Shown: positions 43,317-52,427, counted from the first letter of the stretch. The stretch: 64,000 nucleotides of DNA from Myxococcus stipitatus (GCF_021412625.1 NZ_JAKCFI010000014.1:124001-188000), one strand, 5' to 3'. Notes: a model not told the origin generated them from the letters alone. Translations and numbers: made by a program.

Positions 43317-43868
43317 TCAGGCGTGGGGCGTGCGGGAGGGCTCGCCCCGGGCGTCCTCGCGCCCGCCCTTCCGAGCGACGGGGCGGCCGGTGCCGTTGAG
43401 GTGGCTCTCCAGGAACCACAGGTCCAGCTCCACGTCGCCGAGCACCTGCGTGAGCAGGTCCACGGTGATGGGTTCGTTCAGCTCGTCGCAGCGCTGGATG
43501 CCATTGCGGATGGACGCGGCGTAGCGGGCCATGCGGTCCACGAGCGCGCGCAGGTGGTCCTCGCTCTCCACCGCCTTGAGGTCGTACTCGGGCAGCTCGC
43601 TGTTCTTCGCCGCCAGGCGGATGGTGCCCTCGGCGTAGCCGCCCAGGGTGCCAGCGCGCTCGGCGAAGTCGTCGGCCTGTTTGCGCGCGTGCTTGGCCAG
43701 GTCGTCGAACAGCAGGTGGCGGCTGTAGAAGTGCGTGCCGCGGATGTTCCAGTGCGCTTGTTTGATCTGCCAGTGCAGGTCGATGGCGTCGGCCAGCAGG
43801 GTGTTGAGCAGGTCGATGATCTCCTCGCGGGTCTCGGCGGGGACATTCACGTGGCTGGGAAAGTTCAT
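43317..43868 (-). CDS. dps: Dps-family ferritin-like DNA-protection protein
   Basis: 183 residues from ATG at 43868, with GGAGGGAG upstream. Dps forms dodecamers that oxidise and store iron and bind DNA during stress. The inter-subunit ferroxidase residues are present in L-H-W-Q-I-K-Q-A-H-W-N, L-F-D-D and Q-A-D-D-F-A-E-R. The C-terminus carries a Lys/Arg/Gly-rich tail (K-G-G-R-E-D-A-R) that could mediate DNA contact. It is 105 nt away from the SDR start on the same strand, probably an independent unit. Confidence 0.92.
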   Translation of the reverse strand: MNFPSHVNVPAETREEIIDLLNTLLADAIDLHWQIKQAHWNIRGTHFYSRHLLFDDLAKHARKQADDFAERAGTLGGYAEGTIRLAAKNSELPEYDLKAVESEDHLRALVDRMARYAASIRNGIQRCDELNEPITVDLLTQVLGDVELDLWFLESHLNGTGRPVARKGGREDARGEPSRTPHA

Positions 43869-43979
43869 GGCTCGCGCTCCCTCCAGAAGGCTTTCCCAAG
43901 GGTGGGGATGGCGCCTCGCTGGCGCCATGCGTCGGCGTCCCGCCTGGAGGGGGGCCGGGCGGGCGGACGCCATCCGGGC

Positions 43980-45911
43980 TCAGCGGGTGTCCACCACGCG
44001 CGCGTGCTCGCCGTGGAAGCGGACCTGGACGACGGGACGTGCGCTGGCGGACACCTGGACGACCTGGCGGAAGAGCAGCGCGCCTCCGTTCTCGAAGTAC
44101 GGGTCGGTGGCGAAGACGGTGTACGTGCCGGGCGGGATGCCGGAGAACTCCTTCACCGCGGAGTAGTGGATGACGGGCATGGCCCTGTTCGCCCAGACAT
44201 CCACCTCCGGGTCCTCCTCGAGCGCGTGGGCGAGCGCCTCGCGGAAGCTCTCCCCATCCGTGGGCCAGGCGCGCTCTCCCATCACGACATGGACGCTGTC
44301 GTAGTGACTCGGCTCGGCGAGCAGGAGCCGGAGGTTGCCGTCACCCGTGAGGGGCTTCAGCTCGACGGTGGGGACGTGGCCCTCGGCGGGGACGTCCAGG
44401 TCGACCGGGGGAAAGCGCGAGGGGACGCGCCGGTCGCGGGGGCGCAGGCGCTCCTCCGCGTCGACGGTGAGGGTGTAGCGCCCGGGCGGGAGCTGGAACA
44501 CGGCCCGGCCCTGCGCGTCGGTGATGAGCCCCTCCGCGTCCACGTCGCCCTCCGCCGAGACGCGCGCCGCCTCGAGGGGTTGGCCTCGCGAATCCAGGAC
44601 GCGGACCGCGACCGGGCGTCCCTGGGCGGCCAGTGACAGTTGCACGGGCTTGGTGACGGTGGCGGCGGTGAAGCGGCGCGCGACGATGCGGGTCGGCGTC
44701 CGGACCACGACCTGGATGTCCTCGCCCACGGGCAGGGGGCCCAGGGAGAACCTCCCCGAGGACTCGAGTTGGACGGGGCCCTCGCGGTGCGTGCGCGAGC
44801 GGGCGGCGATGGTGGAGCGCTCGGGGAGCTTCTGGCCCTGTGGGAGGACCACCCGTCCTTTCAGCGTGAGGGCCTTGCGTAAGACGATGTCGGGGACGGT
44901 CAGTCGTCGGGGGGAGGGATGGGGGATGGGGAGGGCGCTGTCGACGAAGCCCTTCGCGGACACCGCCGTGTAGACGCCGACCGGGCCCACCGTGAAGCGG
45001 CCCTGGGCGTCGCGCACCCGGTGGTCGCCGACGGTGAAGGACTTCACGGGGGCGCCCTGCTCGTCGACCACCCGTCCGGTGACGGAGTCCGGGGCGCGGA
45101 TGTCGATGGCGACGTCGTGCGAGGGGCCGCCCGTGGTGGCCACGGTCTCCGCGATGCCTGTCGTGTGCTCGAACCGGAGGCGGTAGACGCCCTCGCGGAC
45201 GGGGCGGGCGGTGACGCGACCTTCGGCGTCGGTGAACACCCGGAGGCTCTCCCGGGGGTAGGCCGTGTTGCGAGGGAAGGGCCCATCGAAGGGGATGGAG
45301 GGGAACTCCTGGATGGCGTCGACGCTGGCATCCGCGATGGGACGCCCCTCCGGGTCGAGCAGGCGGGCGCTCAGGGGGGCGGCGTTCGGGGCCTCGAAGC
45401 GAAGCTCCTGGCGCGCGGGGGGCGCGTGGGCGGCGACCTCGAGGTCGCGCCACACGTAGCGCAGGAACTCCTCCTGGTGCTTTCGGCGGTAGACATTGTC
45501 GACGACCTCCTGCTCCGCCGCGAGGCGCCAGTATCCGAGCAGGCGGTAGCGGCCTGGGGGCGACGGGAGTCGGGCGAGGCCCAGCGCGTCCGTCTCCACG
45601 CGTGCGAGCGGGGCGTGGAGCTCCTCGGGGACGAGGAAGACCACGGCCTGGGGCAGGGGCTTTGCGTCGGGGGCGAGGACGAGGACCTCCAGCGAGGCCG
45701 ACACGCCCGCGTCCTCGGGTGGAGGTGGCGCGGCGATGACGCCGCCGTCGGGGACGCCGCCATCCGCATGCGCGGAGGTCTCGGTGACGCCTCCGTCCTC
45801 CGTCGAGGGGGCGAGGTGGGGCGTCATGGTGGGGCCCACGGACCTGGAGGAGCAGGCGAGCGCCAGGAGTACGCAGAGCCACACGGGGCGAGGGGCGAGC
45901 CGACGACGCAT
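43980..45911 (-). CDS. lipoprotein with carboxypeptidase-regulatory-like (Ig) repeats
   Basis: 643 residues from ATG at 45911, giving a signal with lipobox A-L-A-C20; an alternative ATG at 45935 has no better ribosome site. After an acidic Asp/Gly/Thr linker come several carboxypeptidase-regulatory-like beta modules, recognised by G-R-V-V-x-E-Q-G-A-P-V, D-A-Q-G-R-F-x-V-G-P, and L-P-P-G-R-Y-T-L-T-V repeats. Such proteins are typical of outer-membrane or surface structural proteins. No ligand is indicated. It is divergent from the TonB-like gene by 117 nt. Confidence 0.83.
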   Translation of the reverse strand: MRRRLAPRPVWLCVLLALACSSRSVGPTMTPHLAPSTEDGGVTETSAHADGGVPDGGVIAAPPPPEDAGVSASLEVLVLAPDAKPLPQAVVFLVPEELHAPLARVETDALGLARLPSPPGRYRLLGYWRLAAEQEVVDNVYRRKHQEEFLRYVWRDLEVAAHAPPARQELRFEAPNAAPLSARLLDPEGRPIADASVDAIQEFPSIPFDGPFPRNTAYPRESLRVFTDAEGRVTARPVREGVYRLRFEHTTGIAETVATTGGPSHDVAIDIRAPDSVTGRVVDEQGAPVKSFTVGDHRVRDAQGRFTVGPVGVYTAVSAKGFVDSALPIPHPSPRRLTVPDIVLRKALTLKGRVVLPQGQKLPERSTIAARSRTHREGPVQLESSGRFSLGPLPVGEDIQVVVRTPTRIVARRFTAATVTKPVQLSLAAQGRPVAVRVLDSRGQPLEAARVSAEGDVDAEGLITDAQGRAVFQLPPGRYTLTVDAEERLRPRDRRVPSRFPPVDLDVPAEGHVPTVELKPLTGDGNLRLLLAEPSHYDSVHVVMGERAWPTDGESFREALAHALEEDPEVDVWANRAMPVIHYSAVKEFSGIPPGTYTVFATDPYFENGGALLFRQVVQVSASARPVVQVRFHGEHARVVDTR

Positions 45912-46028
45912 CTGGCCACTGCAATCACGGAGCATGGCGGGTGATTATGACGTGGAGATGTCCGCGAGCAGGGGGGCATCGGAGGGCCTTCAACCTCGGG
46001 GTGCTTCTCCTCGGGCGGGTCAGGAGGC

Positions 46029-47117
46029 ATGCTCGTGGGCGTGTTCCGTCGTCGCTCCCGGTTGACGTTCGCGGTCCTGGCCTCCGTGCTCCTGCACGCG
46101 GGGCTGTTCGTGGTGTTGTCGCGGATGCCATCGGCCACGCCTCCCCGGCTGCCCACGCAGGGCGTGACGGAGCTGGAAGTCGTCTATGTGACGCCGAAGC
46201 AGCCCGCACCGGCGCCGGCCCCCCGGGAGCGCGAGCCGGAGCGCCACGAGGCTCCGACCGCGCCCCGTCCGAAGAGCGCGCCTCCTCCGGAGCGGAAGGG
46301 TTCGGACTCGAGGGAGTCCCTCGCGGAGGCTCCCACTCCGGCCGCGCGGGAGCCCGATGTGCCGGGGGCCACGCCGAGGGGCGACGCACCGCGAGACGCG
46401 CCACCGGCGGTTTCATTGATGCCCAAGGGGCTGCTCGGAGTGGGGGAGGAGGGGTGGGGAGGTCCGACCGGGCGCACGTTGCGCAACGAACCGGGCTCAT
46501 TGCCGGACGCGAACGCGTTGCGCCAGGAGGAGCAGGCGCGGGTGCAGGACCGTGTGGACACGTGGTCCGCGGATGCCGCGGCGATCGCGCGGGTCCGGGG
46601 CGGGGCGACGCCTCCGTACTACGCGGACATGCGCAGCCGGTTCACGCAGGCGTTGGTGCAGCCGCCTCCGCCGGACTTGAAGGTGTTGGCCGCGCGGCTG
46701 AAGCGTGAGCAGGTGGAAGGCATCGAGCGTTTCGGCAAGACGGGGACGCCGTTCGTGGCCGAGCCGCGCGACCGTAGGCTGGAGCAGCGCAACCGCTTGG
46801 AGGCCGCCGTCGAGGCGGGTCGCGCGGCGAACGTGTACATGATGGACGTCACGGCGCCCGTGCTCGCGTTGGCTGCGGTGGTGGAGGTCCGTCAGGCGAA
46901 GGACGGGAAGCTGCTGGACCTCAAGGTGCTCGAGGGCTCGGGCGACCCGAAGTTCGACGAGTGGGCGCTGGCACATCTGGAGACCGCGTTGGCGAGCGCG
47001 GACCCTCCGCCGGAAGGCGGCGTGGGCGGCAAGGGCGATGGCCTGCGAAGCCGGTGGCGGTTGGAGGAGTACCTCGGCAACCCCAGGGTGAAGGTCATCC
47101 TGATCGGCATCTACTGA
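46029..47117 (+). CDS. TonB-like envelope protein
   Basis: 362 residues. An N-terminal transmembrane anchor with S-V-L-L-H-A-G-L (about 13-31) is followed by a Pro/Glu/Arg-rich spacer and a C-terminal region with E-V-R-Q-A-K-D-G-K-L-L-D-L-K-V and F-D-E-W-A-L-A-H-L-E-T-A-L, resembling TonB C-terminal domains. The protein could link inner membrane and outer membrane, but the C-terminal domain is divergent and no ExbB/ExbD genes lie in the window. It is therefore TonB-like rather than a proven TonB. Confidence 0.78.
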   Translation: MLVGVFRRRSRLTFAVLASVLLHAGLFVVLSRMPSATPPRLPTQGVTELEVVYVTPKQPAPAPAPREREPERHEAPTAPRPKSAPPPERKGSDSRESLAEAPTPAAREPDVPGATPRGDAPRDAPPAVSLMPKGLLGVGEEGWGGPTGRTLRNEPGSLPDANALRQEEQARVQDRVDTWSADAAAIARVRGGATPPYYADMRSRFTQALVQPPPPDLKVLAARLKREQVEGIERFGKTGTPFVAEPRDRRLEQRNRLEAAVEAGRAANVYMMDVTAPVLALAAVVEVRQAKDGKLLDLKVLEGSGDPKFDEWALAHLETALASADPPPEGGVGGKGDGLRSRWRLEEYLGNPRVKVILIGIY

Positions 47118-47218
47118 AGGGCGCCCCGACGGGCGTCGCTCGTGCTCGTACCCGAGTGGTTCTCCATGGGGCGGTTGATGGCGTTTCACGAACTCATCTC
47201 GCTCGAGATGCCGAACAG

Positions 47219-47656
47219 ATGGACCTGCGCATGCACGTGAAGATCTTGTTCCCGTTCACGAACTCCTCGGGCGACACCGAGATTGAATCGATGTGGGCCG
47301 TGAAGCGAGACGACGGCTACGAAATCGACAACATCCCCTTCTATGTGAAGAGCCTCGCCTGGGGCGATGTCGTCTCCGCGCGCGCGGACGCGGATGGCGC
47401 ATGGGTTTATGAGGCGCTCGTGCGCCCCAGTGGTCACAGCACGATCCACCTCCTGTTCGAGCGTGAGGGGGATGTGCCGCGAGTCCGGGATGAGTTGACC
47501 GGGCTGGGATGCTCGTCCGAGGTGAGCAACCTCCCGTCTCTCATCGCCGTGGACGTCCCTCCCGCGATTCCCTACGAGGGAATCAAGCGGTACCTCGAGC
47601 AAGGGGAGGCAGCGGGAACGTTCGAGTATCAGGAGGCGTGCCTCGGGTTCCTGTAG
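47219..47656 (+). CDS. DUF4265 protein
   Basis: 145 residues from ATG 47219. DUF4265 features are V-K-I-L-F-P-F, E-S-M-W-A-V-K-R-D-D-G-Y-E-I-D-N-I-P-F-Y and S-L-A-W-G-D-V-V-S-A. It is a small cytosolic alpha/beta protein with no signal. The family often occurs alone in predatory and soil bacteria and has no assigned function; association with toxin-like loci is sometimes noted elsewhere. The composition is slightly more AT-rich than neighbours. It ends 39 nt before the convergent rhodanese gene. Confidence 0.8.
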   Translation: MDLRMHVKILFPFTNSSGDTEIESMWAVKRDDGYEIDNIPFYVKSLAWGDVVSARADADGAWVYEALVRPSGHSTIHLLFEREGDVPRVRDELTGLGCSSEVSNLPSLIAVDVPPAIPYEGIKRYLEQGEAAGTFEYQEACLGFL

Positions 47657-47695
47657 TGGGGCGCCACGACGCGCTCCTCACTGGCCAGGAGTCGC

Positions 47696-48151
47696 TCAGG
47701 GGCCGCCGCGTTCCGGATACACGGGCGAGCCCTGGGGCGCGGTGCCCTCCGTGGCGTAGCCCTCCTTCACCCAGTACTCGATGCCGCCGAGCATCTCCTT
47801 CACCCGGAATCCGAGCGCGGCGAAGCGCGCGGCGGCGCGGGTGGCGCCGTTGCAGCCGGGGCCCCAGCAGTAGGTGACGATGACGTCGTCCTTGCTCAGG
47901 TGGGCGGTGGACTCCGCGGAGATGGTGCGAGTCGGCATGCTCAGCGCGCCGGGGATGTGGCGCTCGGCGTAGGCGTCCTTCGAGCGGCTGTCCACGACGA
48001 CGAAGCCCTTCTTCTTGCGGTCCAGGTCGAGGAAGACGTCGGCGGCGTCCGTCTCCACGGACAGCCTGGCGAGGAAATGGCGGTGCGCGGCCTCGGGCGT
48101 GGCGGCGGGGATTTCGAGGACGAAGGAGAACGGGGTCGAGGGCGAGGTCAT
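47696..48151 (-). CDS. rhodanese-like sulfurtransferase
   Basis: 151 residues. A single rhodanese domain: V-V-V-D-S-R-S-K-D-A-Y-A-E-R-H-I-P-G-A and the active-site loop C100-N-G-A-T-R following Y-C-W-G-P-G. The catalytic Cys is intact. It probably transfers sulfane sulfur to a thiol acceptor in the cytosol, with unknown partner. The gene is divergent from the MocR-type regulator at 48281, with 129 nt between them holding a TGGTCCA/TGGACCA inverted repeat. This makes the rhodanese a candidate target of the regulator. Confidence 0.88.
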   Translation of the reverse strand: MTSPSTPFSFVLEIPAATPEAAHRHFLARLSVETDAADVFLDLDRKKKGFVVVDSRSKDAYAERHIPGALSMPTRTISAESTAHLSKDDVIVTYCWGPGCNGATRAAARFAALGFRVKEMLGGIEYWVKEGYATEGTAPQGSPVYPERGGP

Positions 48152-48195
48152 TGGGGGCTCCGGTGTTTCCGACGCCCGGCAATGTGCGCCTGGAG

Positions 48196-48238
48196 TGGTC
48201 CACGAAACAGCACCATTTCGCGTGCGGGGATTGGACCA
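48196..48238. promoter_or_regulatory. inverted repeat TGGTCCA ... TGGACCA, candidate MocR operator
   Basis: TGGTCCA at 48196-48202 and its exact inverse TGGACCA at 48232-48238 are separated by 29 nt (36 nt start to start) in the 129-nt spacer between the rhodanese and MocR genes. GntR/MocR regulators commonly bind such paired short boxes. Assignment is from position and symmetry. Confidence 0.45.
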
Positions 48239-48280
48239 TTTTCCCGGGCGGGCAGGTGGGGGTTCCGGCTAGATGGAGGC

Positions 48281-49753
48281 ATGCCGAAGCGCTCCGCCGG
48301 GGTGTCGTTGCCGTTCCTGCTCGCGGGAAGCGGTGGAACGGGCCCGCTCCATCGCCAGCTCTACGAGCGGCTGCGCGAGGCCATCCTCTCGGGGGCGCTC
48401 GCGCCGCGAAGCCGGCTGCCGTCCACGCGGATGCTTGCCCGTGAACTCGGAGTGTCACGAGGCACGGTGGAAGGGGCCTTCGCGCAGCTCGACGCGGAGG
48501 GATTCCTGGAGCGACGCGTGGGCGCGGGCAGTGTCGTCGCGTTGCCGGAGCATGCGCGGCTGCCGCGTGGCGCGGCGGTGAAGTCGCGCGGTGGCGCCGG
48601 AGCGCGAGGACGTGGCTTGTCCCGACGGGGACAGCTCATGGCGCGCGAGGTCCTGCTGCCCGAGCCCAGGGACGTGCAGCCCTTCACCCCGTGCCTGCCC
48701 GCGTTGGAGCTGTTCCCCGCGAAGCTGTGGGCGCGTTCGGTCGCGAGACAGGCGCGCCTGTTGGGGCCGGAATCCATGACGGCGGGAGAGCCCGGGGGGC
48801 TCCGAGCGCTCCGTGAGGCTGTCGCCGTGCACCTGTCGATGGCGAGGGGCGTGCGGTGTGACTGGCGCCGCGTCCTCGTGTTCTCCAGCACGCAGCAGGC
48901 GCTGGACCTGACGGCGCGGCTGCTGCTGGATGAAGGGGATGGGGTGTGGCTGGAGGAGCCCGGCTACCTGGGGGCACGAGCGGCCTTCGAGTCGGCGGGC
49001 GCGCGAGTGCATCCGGTTCCGGTGGACGCGGAGGGGCTCCAGGTGGAGGTGGGCGTGTCCCACGCACCGAGGGCGCGCTTGGCGTACGTGACGCCCTCGC
49101 ATCAGTATCCGCTGGGCGTGACGATGGGGCTTTCACGCAGGCTGGCATTGCTGGAGCACGCGCGAGCCTCGGGGATGTGGCTGTTCGAGGACGACTACGA
49201 CAGTGAGTTCCGTTACGAGACGCGGCCGGTCGCGGCCATCCAGGGGATGGATGTGGCGGGGCGGGTGCTCTATGCGGGGACCTTCAACAAGGTGATGTTC
49301 CCATCGCTGCGGCTGGCGTTCCTCGTGGTGCCGGAGTCGTTGGTGGAGGCGTTCACCGTGGCGCGAGCCGCGACGGATGGCCACGTGTCGACGTTGTCGC
49401 AGGCGGCGATGGCGCACTTCATGGATTCGGGGCACTACGCGGCACACTTGCGGCAGATGCGGCTGGTGTACGCGGAGCGGCGGGACGCGCTGCTGGACGC
49501 TTTGAGGCGGGAGGTGGGGGCGCGGCTGCGTCCCGGGCTCGCGGAGGCGGGGATGCATATCGCGACGTATCTCCCGCCGGGCGAGCGGGACGAGGGGCTC
49601 GTCGCGAGCGCGGACGCACGCGGGCTGGGAGCGCGGAGGCTGTCGCCGCTCTATCTGGGACGTAACGCCGTCCAGGGACTCATGCTGGGCTTCTCGGGGG
49701 CGAGTCCCGCGGGGCTGCGCGCGGCGGTACGTACCCTGGCGGGACTGCTCTGA
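48281..49753 (+). CDS. MocR/PdxR-type GntR regulator with aminotransferase domain
   Basis: 490 residues from ATG 48281. The N-terminal winged helix (residues 20-90, R-S-R-L-P-S-T-R-M-L-A-R-E-L-G-V-S-R-G-T-V) is followed by a fold-type I aminotransferase-like domain with the PLP lysine K337 in GTFNKVMFP, plus F-E-D-D-Y-D-S-E-F-R-Y. MocR proteins sense PLP-linked metabolites and usually control a neighbouring gene. No pyridoxal biosynthesis gene is adjacent, so PdxR identity is not claimed. It converges on the TetR gene, 33 nt away. Confidence 0.93.
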   Translation: MPKRSAGVSLPFLLAGSGGTGPLHRQLYERLREAILSGALAPRSRLPSTRMLARELGVSRGTVEGAFAQLDAEGFLERRVGAGSVVALPEHARLPRGAAVKSRGGAGARGRGLSRRGQLMAREVLLPEPRDVQPFTPCLPALELFPAKLWARSVARQARLLGPESMTAGEPGGLRALREAVAVHLSMARGVRCDWRRVLVFSSTQQALDLTARLLLDEGDGVWLEEPGYLGARAAFESAGARVHPVPVDAEGLQVEVGVSHAPRARLAYVTPSHQYPLGVTMGLSRRLALLEHARASGMWLFEDDYDSEFRYETRPVAAIQGMDVAGRVLYAGTFNKVMFPSLRLAFLVVPESLVEAFTVARAATDGHVSTLSQAAMAHFMDSGHYAAHLRQMRLVYAERRDALLDALRREVGARLRPGLAEAGMHIATYLPPGERDEGLVASADARGLGARRLSPLYLGRNAVQGLMLGFSGASPAGLRAAVRTLAGLL

Positions 49754-49786
49754 ACCCAGGTAGCGTGGGCTTCCGGACTCGAGATG

Positions 49787-50479
49787 TCATTCCGAGGATG
49801 TCGTGGCAGGGCCACCCCCTGACGCTCGACTCCGGCGCGTCCGGGGCTTCAGGGCGCATCCCGGTGCATCCAGGATGCCGAGCACCAGGTCGCGTGTCGC
49901 GTCGATGACCACATCGAGAGGGACGCCCGCGGGCCGCTCGAACGCCGCTGCGTGGCTCACTGCCTCGAGGGCGCGCGTCAGGACGAACAGCCGCGCGTCG
50001 ACGCCGGCGGTGTGTGTCAGGACGAGACGCCGTTGCAGGAACCCGATGAACGCCGTGGAGGCGCGAGCGCGGAGGGCGTCAATGGCCGCACGCCGCTTCG
50101 TGAGCTCCACGCTGTTCACGAGTTCCCGGTGCAGGTCGGCTGGCAGCCCCGGAGTCTTCACGAGGACCTCGATGATGGCTCGCAGCGCGTCGGGGAGCGG
50201 TGAGGCCGCATGCAACTCGAGGGTTCGCTCGAGCTCCTCGGCCGTGACCTGGGCCCAGCGCTCGATCAGCGCCCCCACGATGGCTTCCTTTCCGGCGAAG
50301 TAGCGGTAGACGAGCGCGATGTTGACGCCAGCGACCTCCGCGATGCGATTGGTCGTCGTCTTCTCGTACCCATCCCGCGCCATCACACGTTCGGCGGCCG
50401 TGAGGATGCTGTCGACCGAGAGGATGGCGCGGCGCTGACGAGGTTGGATGCGACGACGTGTGCGGTCCCGAGGAGGCAT
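49787..50479 (-). CDS. TetR family transcriptional regulator
   Basis: 230 residues from ATG at 50479; ATG 50497 is possible. The helix-turn-helix T-T-T-N-R-I-A-E-V-A-G-V-N-I-A-L-V-Y-R-Y-F-A-G-K-E lies near residues 38-62. The C-terminal ligand domain is helical and unrecognised. The N-terminus is basic (P-R-D-R-T-R-R-R-I-Q-P-R-Q-R-R). It is divergent from an SDR gene across 104 nt with a palindrome; repression of that SDR is the usual arrangement. Ligand unknown. Confidence 0.9.
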   Translation of the reverse strand: MPPRDRTRRRIQPRQRRAILSVDSILTAAERVMARDGYEKTTTNRIAEVAGVNIALVYRYFAGKEAIVGALIERWAQVTAEELERTLELHAASPLPDALRAIIEVLVKTPGLPADLHRELVNSVELTKRRAAIDALRARASTAFIGFLQRRLVLTHTAGVDARLFVLTRALEAVSHAAAFERPAGVPLDVVIDATRDLVLGILDAPGCALKPRTRRSRASGGGPATTSSE

Positions 50480-50501
50480 GAGGGGAAGGTAAGTCATTCC
50501 G

Positions 50502-50516
50502 GAGCGCGGCGCGCTC
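50502..50516. promoter_or_regulatory. 15-bp palindrome in the TetR-SDR spacer
   Basis: GAGCGC (50502-50507) and GCGCTC (50511-50516) are perfect inverted arms around GGC. The site lies 23-37 nt upstream of the TetR start, within the 104-nt divergent spacer, and is a plausible TetR-dimer operator. GC-rich palindromes of this length can arise by chance in such DNA. Confidence 0.35.
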
Positions 50517-50583
50517 GCGGAGGGGACCGCCCGGGTTGGAACCTGAGTGGTACCGGGCCCGCGAACGTCCCATCTTCCGGCCC

Positions 50584-51366
50584 ATGAATGAACGACCCGT
50601 CGCACTCATCACTGGCGCTTCCTCGGGGTTCGGAGCGGTCACCGCGGCCCGTTTCCGCGAACATGGCTTCCAGGTCTTCGGAACCCGGCGTGCTGGGGGA
50701 GACGGCCTCCTCGCGCTCGATGTCGACTCCGATGACTCCGTGCGAGCGTGCATCGATGCGTTGCTACGGGAGGTCGGGCGCATCGATGTCCTCGTGAACA
50801 ACGCGGGGCGCGCCATGGTGGGGGCGTGCGAGGAGACGAGCGCGACCGAGGCGCGTGCGCTCTTCGAGACGAACGTGTTCGGCGTCATGCGCGTCACCAA
50901 TGCCGTGCTGCCGTCCATGCGGGCACGGGGCGCGGGGCGCATCGTCAACGTGGGCTCGGTGTCGGGCTTCGTCGGCGTGCCGTTCCATGGTGCCTACGCG
51001 GCGAGCAAGCACGCGTTGGCGGGCTACACCGAGGCGCTCCGGGTGGAGCTGGCGCCGCTCGGCGTGCGGGTCGCGCTGGTCGAGCCCTCCGCGCACCGCA
51101 CCGGAATCCAGATGGTACGCCCGCGCGACACCATGCCGCTGTACGACGAGGGACGGGAGCGCGTCGAATCCATCATCCGAGGACAGATCGAGACGGGCGA
51201 TGATCCCGCGCGTGTCTCGGATGCGATTCTCCGAGCCGCGACGGAGCGCGAGCCCGCGTCACGTTACCGCGTGGGGGCCAAGGCCGTCTTCGCCGCGGTC
51301 GCCCGCCGGTTCCTGCCCATGGGCGCCTTCGAGCGGGTCCTCGAACACGAATTTGGTCCCCGGTGA
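50584..51366 (+). CDS. SDR family oxidoreductase
   Basis: 260 residues from ATG 50584. The motifs T-G-A-S-S-G-F-G (10-17), N-N-A-G and catalytic Y-A-A-S-K are present. The late segment resembles the 17-beta-HSD/retinol-like SDR group (V-A-L-V-E-P-S-A-H-R-T-G, R-R-F-L-P-M-G-A-F-E-R-V). R35/R36 after strand 2 suggests NADP(H). It is divergent from and probably repressed by the TetR regulator, whose inducer may be its substrate. The substrate is unknown. Confidence 0.9.
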   Translation: MNERPVALITGASSGFGAVTAARFREHGFQVFGTRRAGGDGLLALDVDSDDSVRACIDALLREVGRIDVLVNNAGRAMVGACEETSATEARALFETNVFGVMRVTNAVLPSMRARGAGRIVNVGSVSGFVGVPFHGAYAASKHALAGYTEALRVELAPLGVRVALVEPSAHRTGIQMVRPRDTMPLYDEGRERVESIIRGQIETGDDPARVSDAILRAATEREPASRYRVGAKAVFAAVARRFLPMGAFERVLEHEFGPR

Positions 51367-51415
51367 ACCCCGAGAGGGCTCGCCGGGCTCGCGGGCGCGT
51401 GAGGTGAGCCTCGCG

Positions 51416-52426
51416 TCACGGGTGCGCGTGCTCCTGCGAGGCGCCCCGCCACCGCAGGGGCGTTGTCCCCTCCCAGCCCTGGAAGGCGCGGGTGAAGGAG
51501 TTCAGCTCCTCGAAGCCGAGGAGGAACGCGACCTCCACCGGCTCCAGGGTGGTGCTGGACAACAGGCGGCATGCGGCCTGGTGTCGGACCTCGTCGAGCA
51601 GTCGCTGGTACGACGTGCCCTCCTCCCCGAGCCGTCGCTGGAGCGTGCGAGAACTCAAGTGAAGCATGTCCGCGACCTTGTCGACGGAGGGCCTCTCGCC
51701 GGACATGTGTCGCCGCAGCACCCGCCGCACGTCGTCCACGAGCGCGCGTCGTGACAACTGCTCGTCGAGCGCGGCGTCGAGGCCGGGGACGAGGACCGCC
51801 AGCAGGTCCGCGTTGTGGGTGAGCAGCGGCTCGTCCAGGAGCCGCGCGTCGAAGACGAGCTGGTCCACCGGCGCGTCGAACACGACCTTGCAGCCGAAGT
51901 GACGGGTGAGCAGCTCCGCGTCGGCGCGGCGCCGGGCCAAGGCCACCCGCTTGGGGGCGAGTGTCCTGCCCGTGCCCTTCCGGGCGAGCGCGAGCGTGGA
52001 CGCGAACGTCGCGTCCACGAGGAACATGGGCAGCGCGCCCTCCGCGAGGAGCCAGTGGAACTCGAAGCGGGCCTCGTCCCGTGTGACGTCGATGACGACC
52101 TCCTCGGGACACGTGATGCGCTTGTAGCGGGCGAGCTTCTGGAACGCCTCCCCGAGGTTGGGCGAGTGGAGCGCGGCCATCGTTGCGACGTCGAGCTGAT
52201 GGGCCCGGGCCTCGGCCCCCAGGCGCAGGCCCAGGTCTCGCGCTCCCCCCACGGACTCCAGCGCGGTCCACAGCCCCATGAACTCGCGGGTGGTGAGCCG
52301 GGCCTTGGGCCCCTGGAACCGCGAGAGGGCAACTCCCGCGCGATGGAGGACGCGCCGCACGTCGACCCCGAGCGCAGTGAGGCGATCGAGCAGGCCGCTG
52401 GGGACGGGGACGAGGTCGGCGGGCAC
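51416..52426 (-). CDS. AraC family regulator with N-terminal ligand-binding domain
   Basis: 336 residues from GTG at 52426, with AGAGGA 6 nt upstream; the GTG is one base after the upstream SDR stop. The N-terminal part (about 1-220) matches the arabinose-binding-like domain of OruR/ArgR-type AraC proteins, and the last 100 residues contain two helix-turn-helix motifs (V-A-D-M-L-H-L-S-S-R-T-L-Q-R-R-L and V-A-F-L-L-G-F-E-E-L-N-S-F-T-R-A-F). It is co-transcribed with the SDR at 52428 and may autoregulate through the direct repeats at 53393-53427. Confidence 0.93.
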   Translation of the reverse strand: MPADLVPVPSGLLDRLTALGVDVRRVLHRAGVALSRFQGPKARLTTREFMGLWTALESVGGARDLGLRLGAEARAHQLDVATMAALHSPNLGEAFQKLARYKRITCPEEVVIDVTRDEARFEFHWLLAEGALPMFLVDATFASTLALARKGTGRTLAPKRVALARRRADAELLTRHFGCKVVFDAPVDQLVFDARLLDEPLLTHNADLLAVLVPGLDAALDEQLSRRALVDDVRRVLRRHMSGERPSVDKVADMLHLSSRTLQRRLGEEGTSYQRLLDEVRHQAACRLLSSTTLEPVEVAFLLGFEELNSFTRAFQGWEGTTPLRWRGASQEHAHP

Positions 52427-52427
52427 T

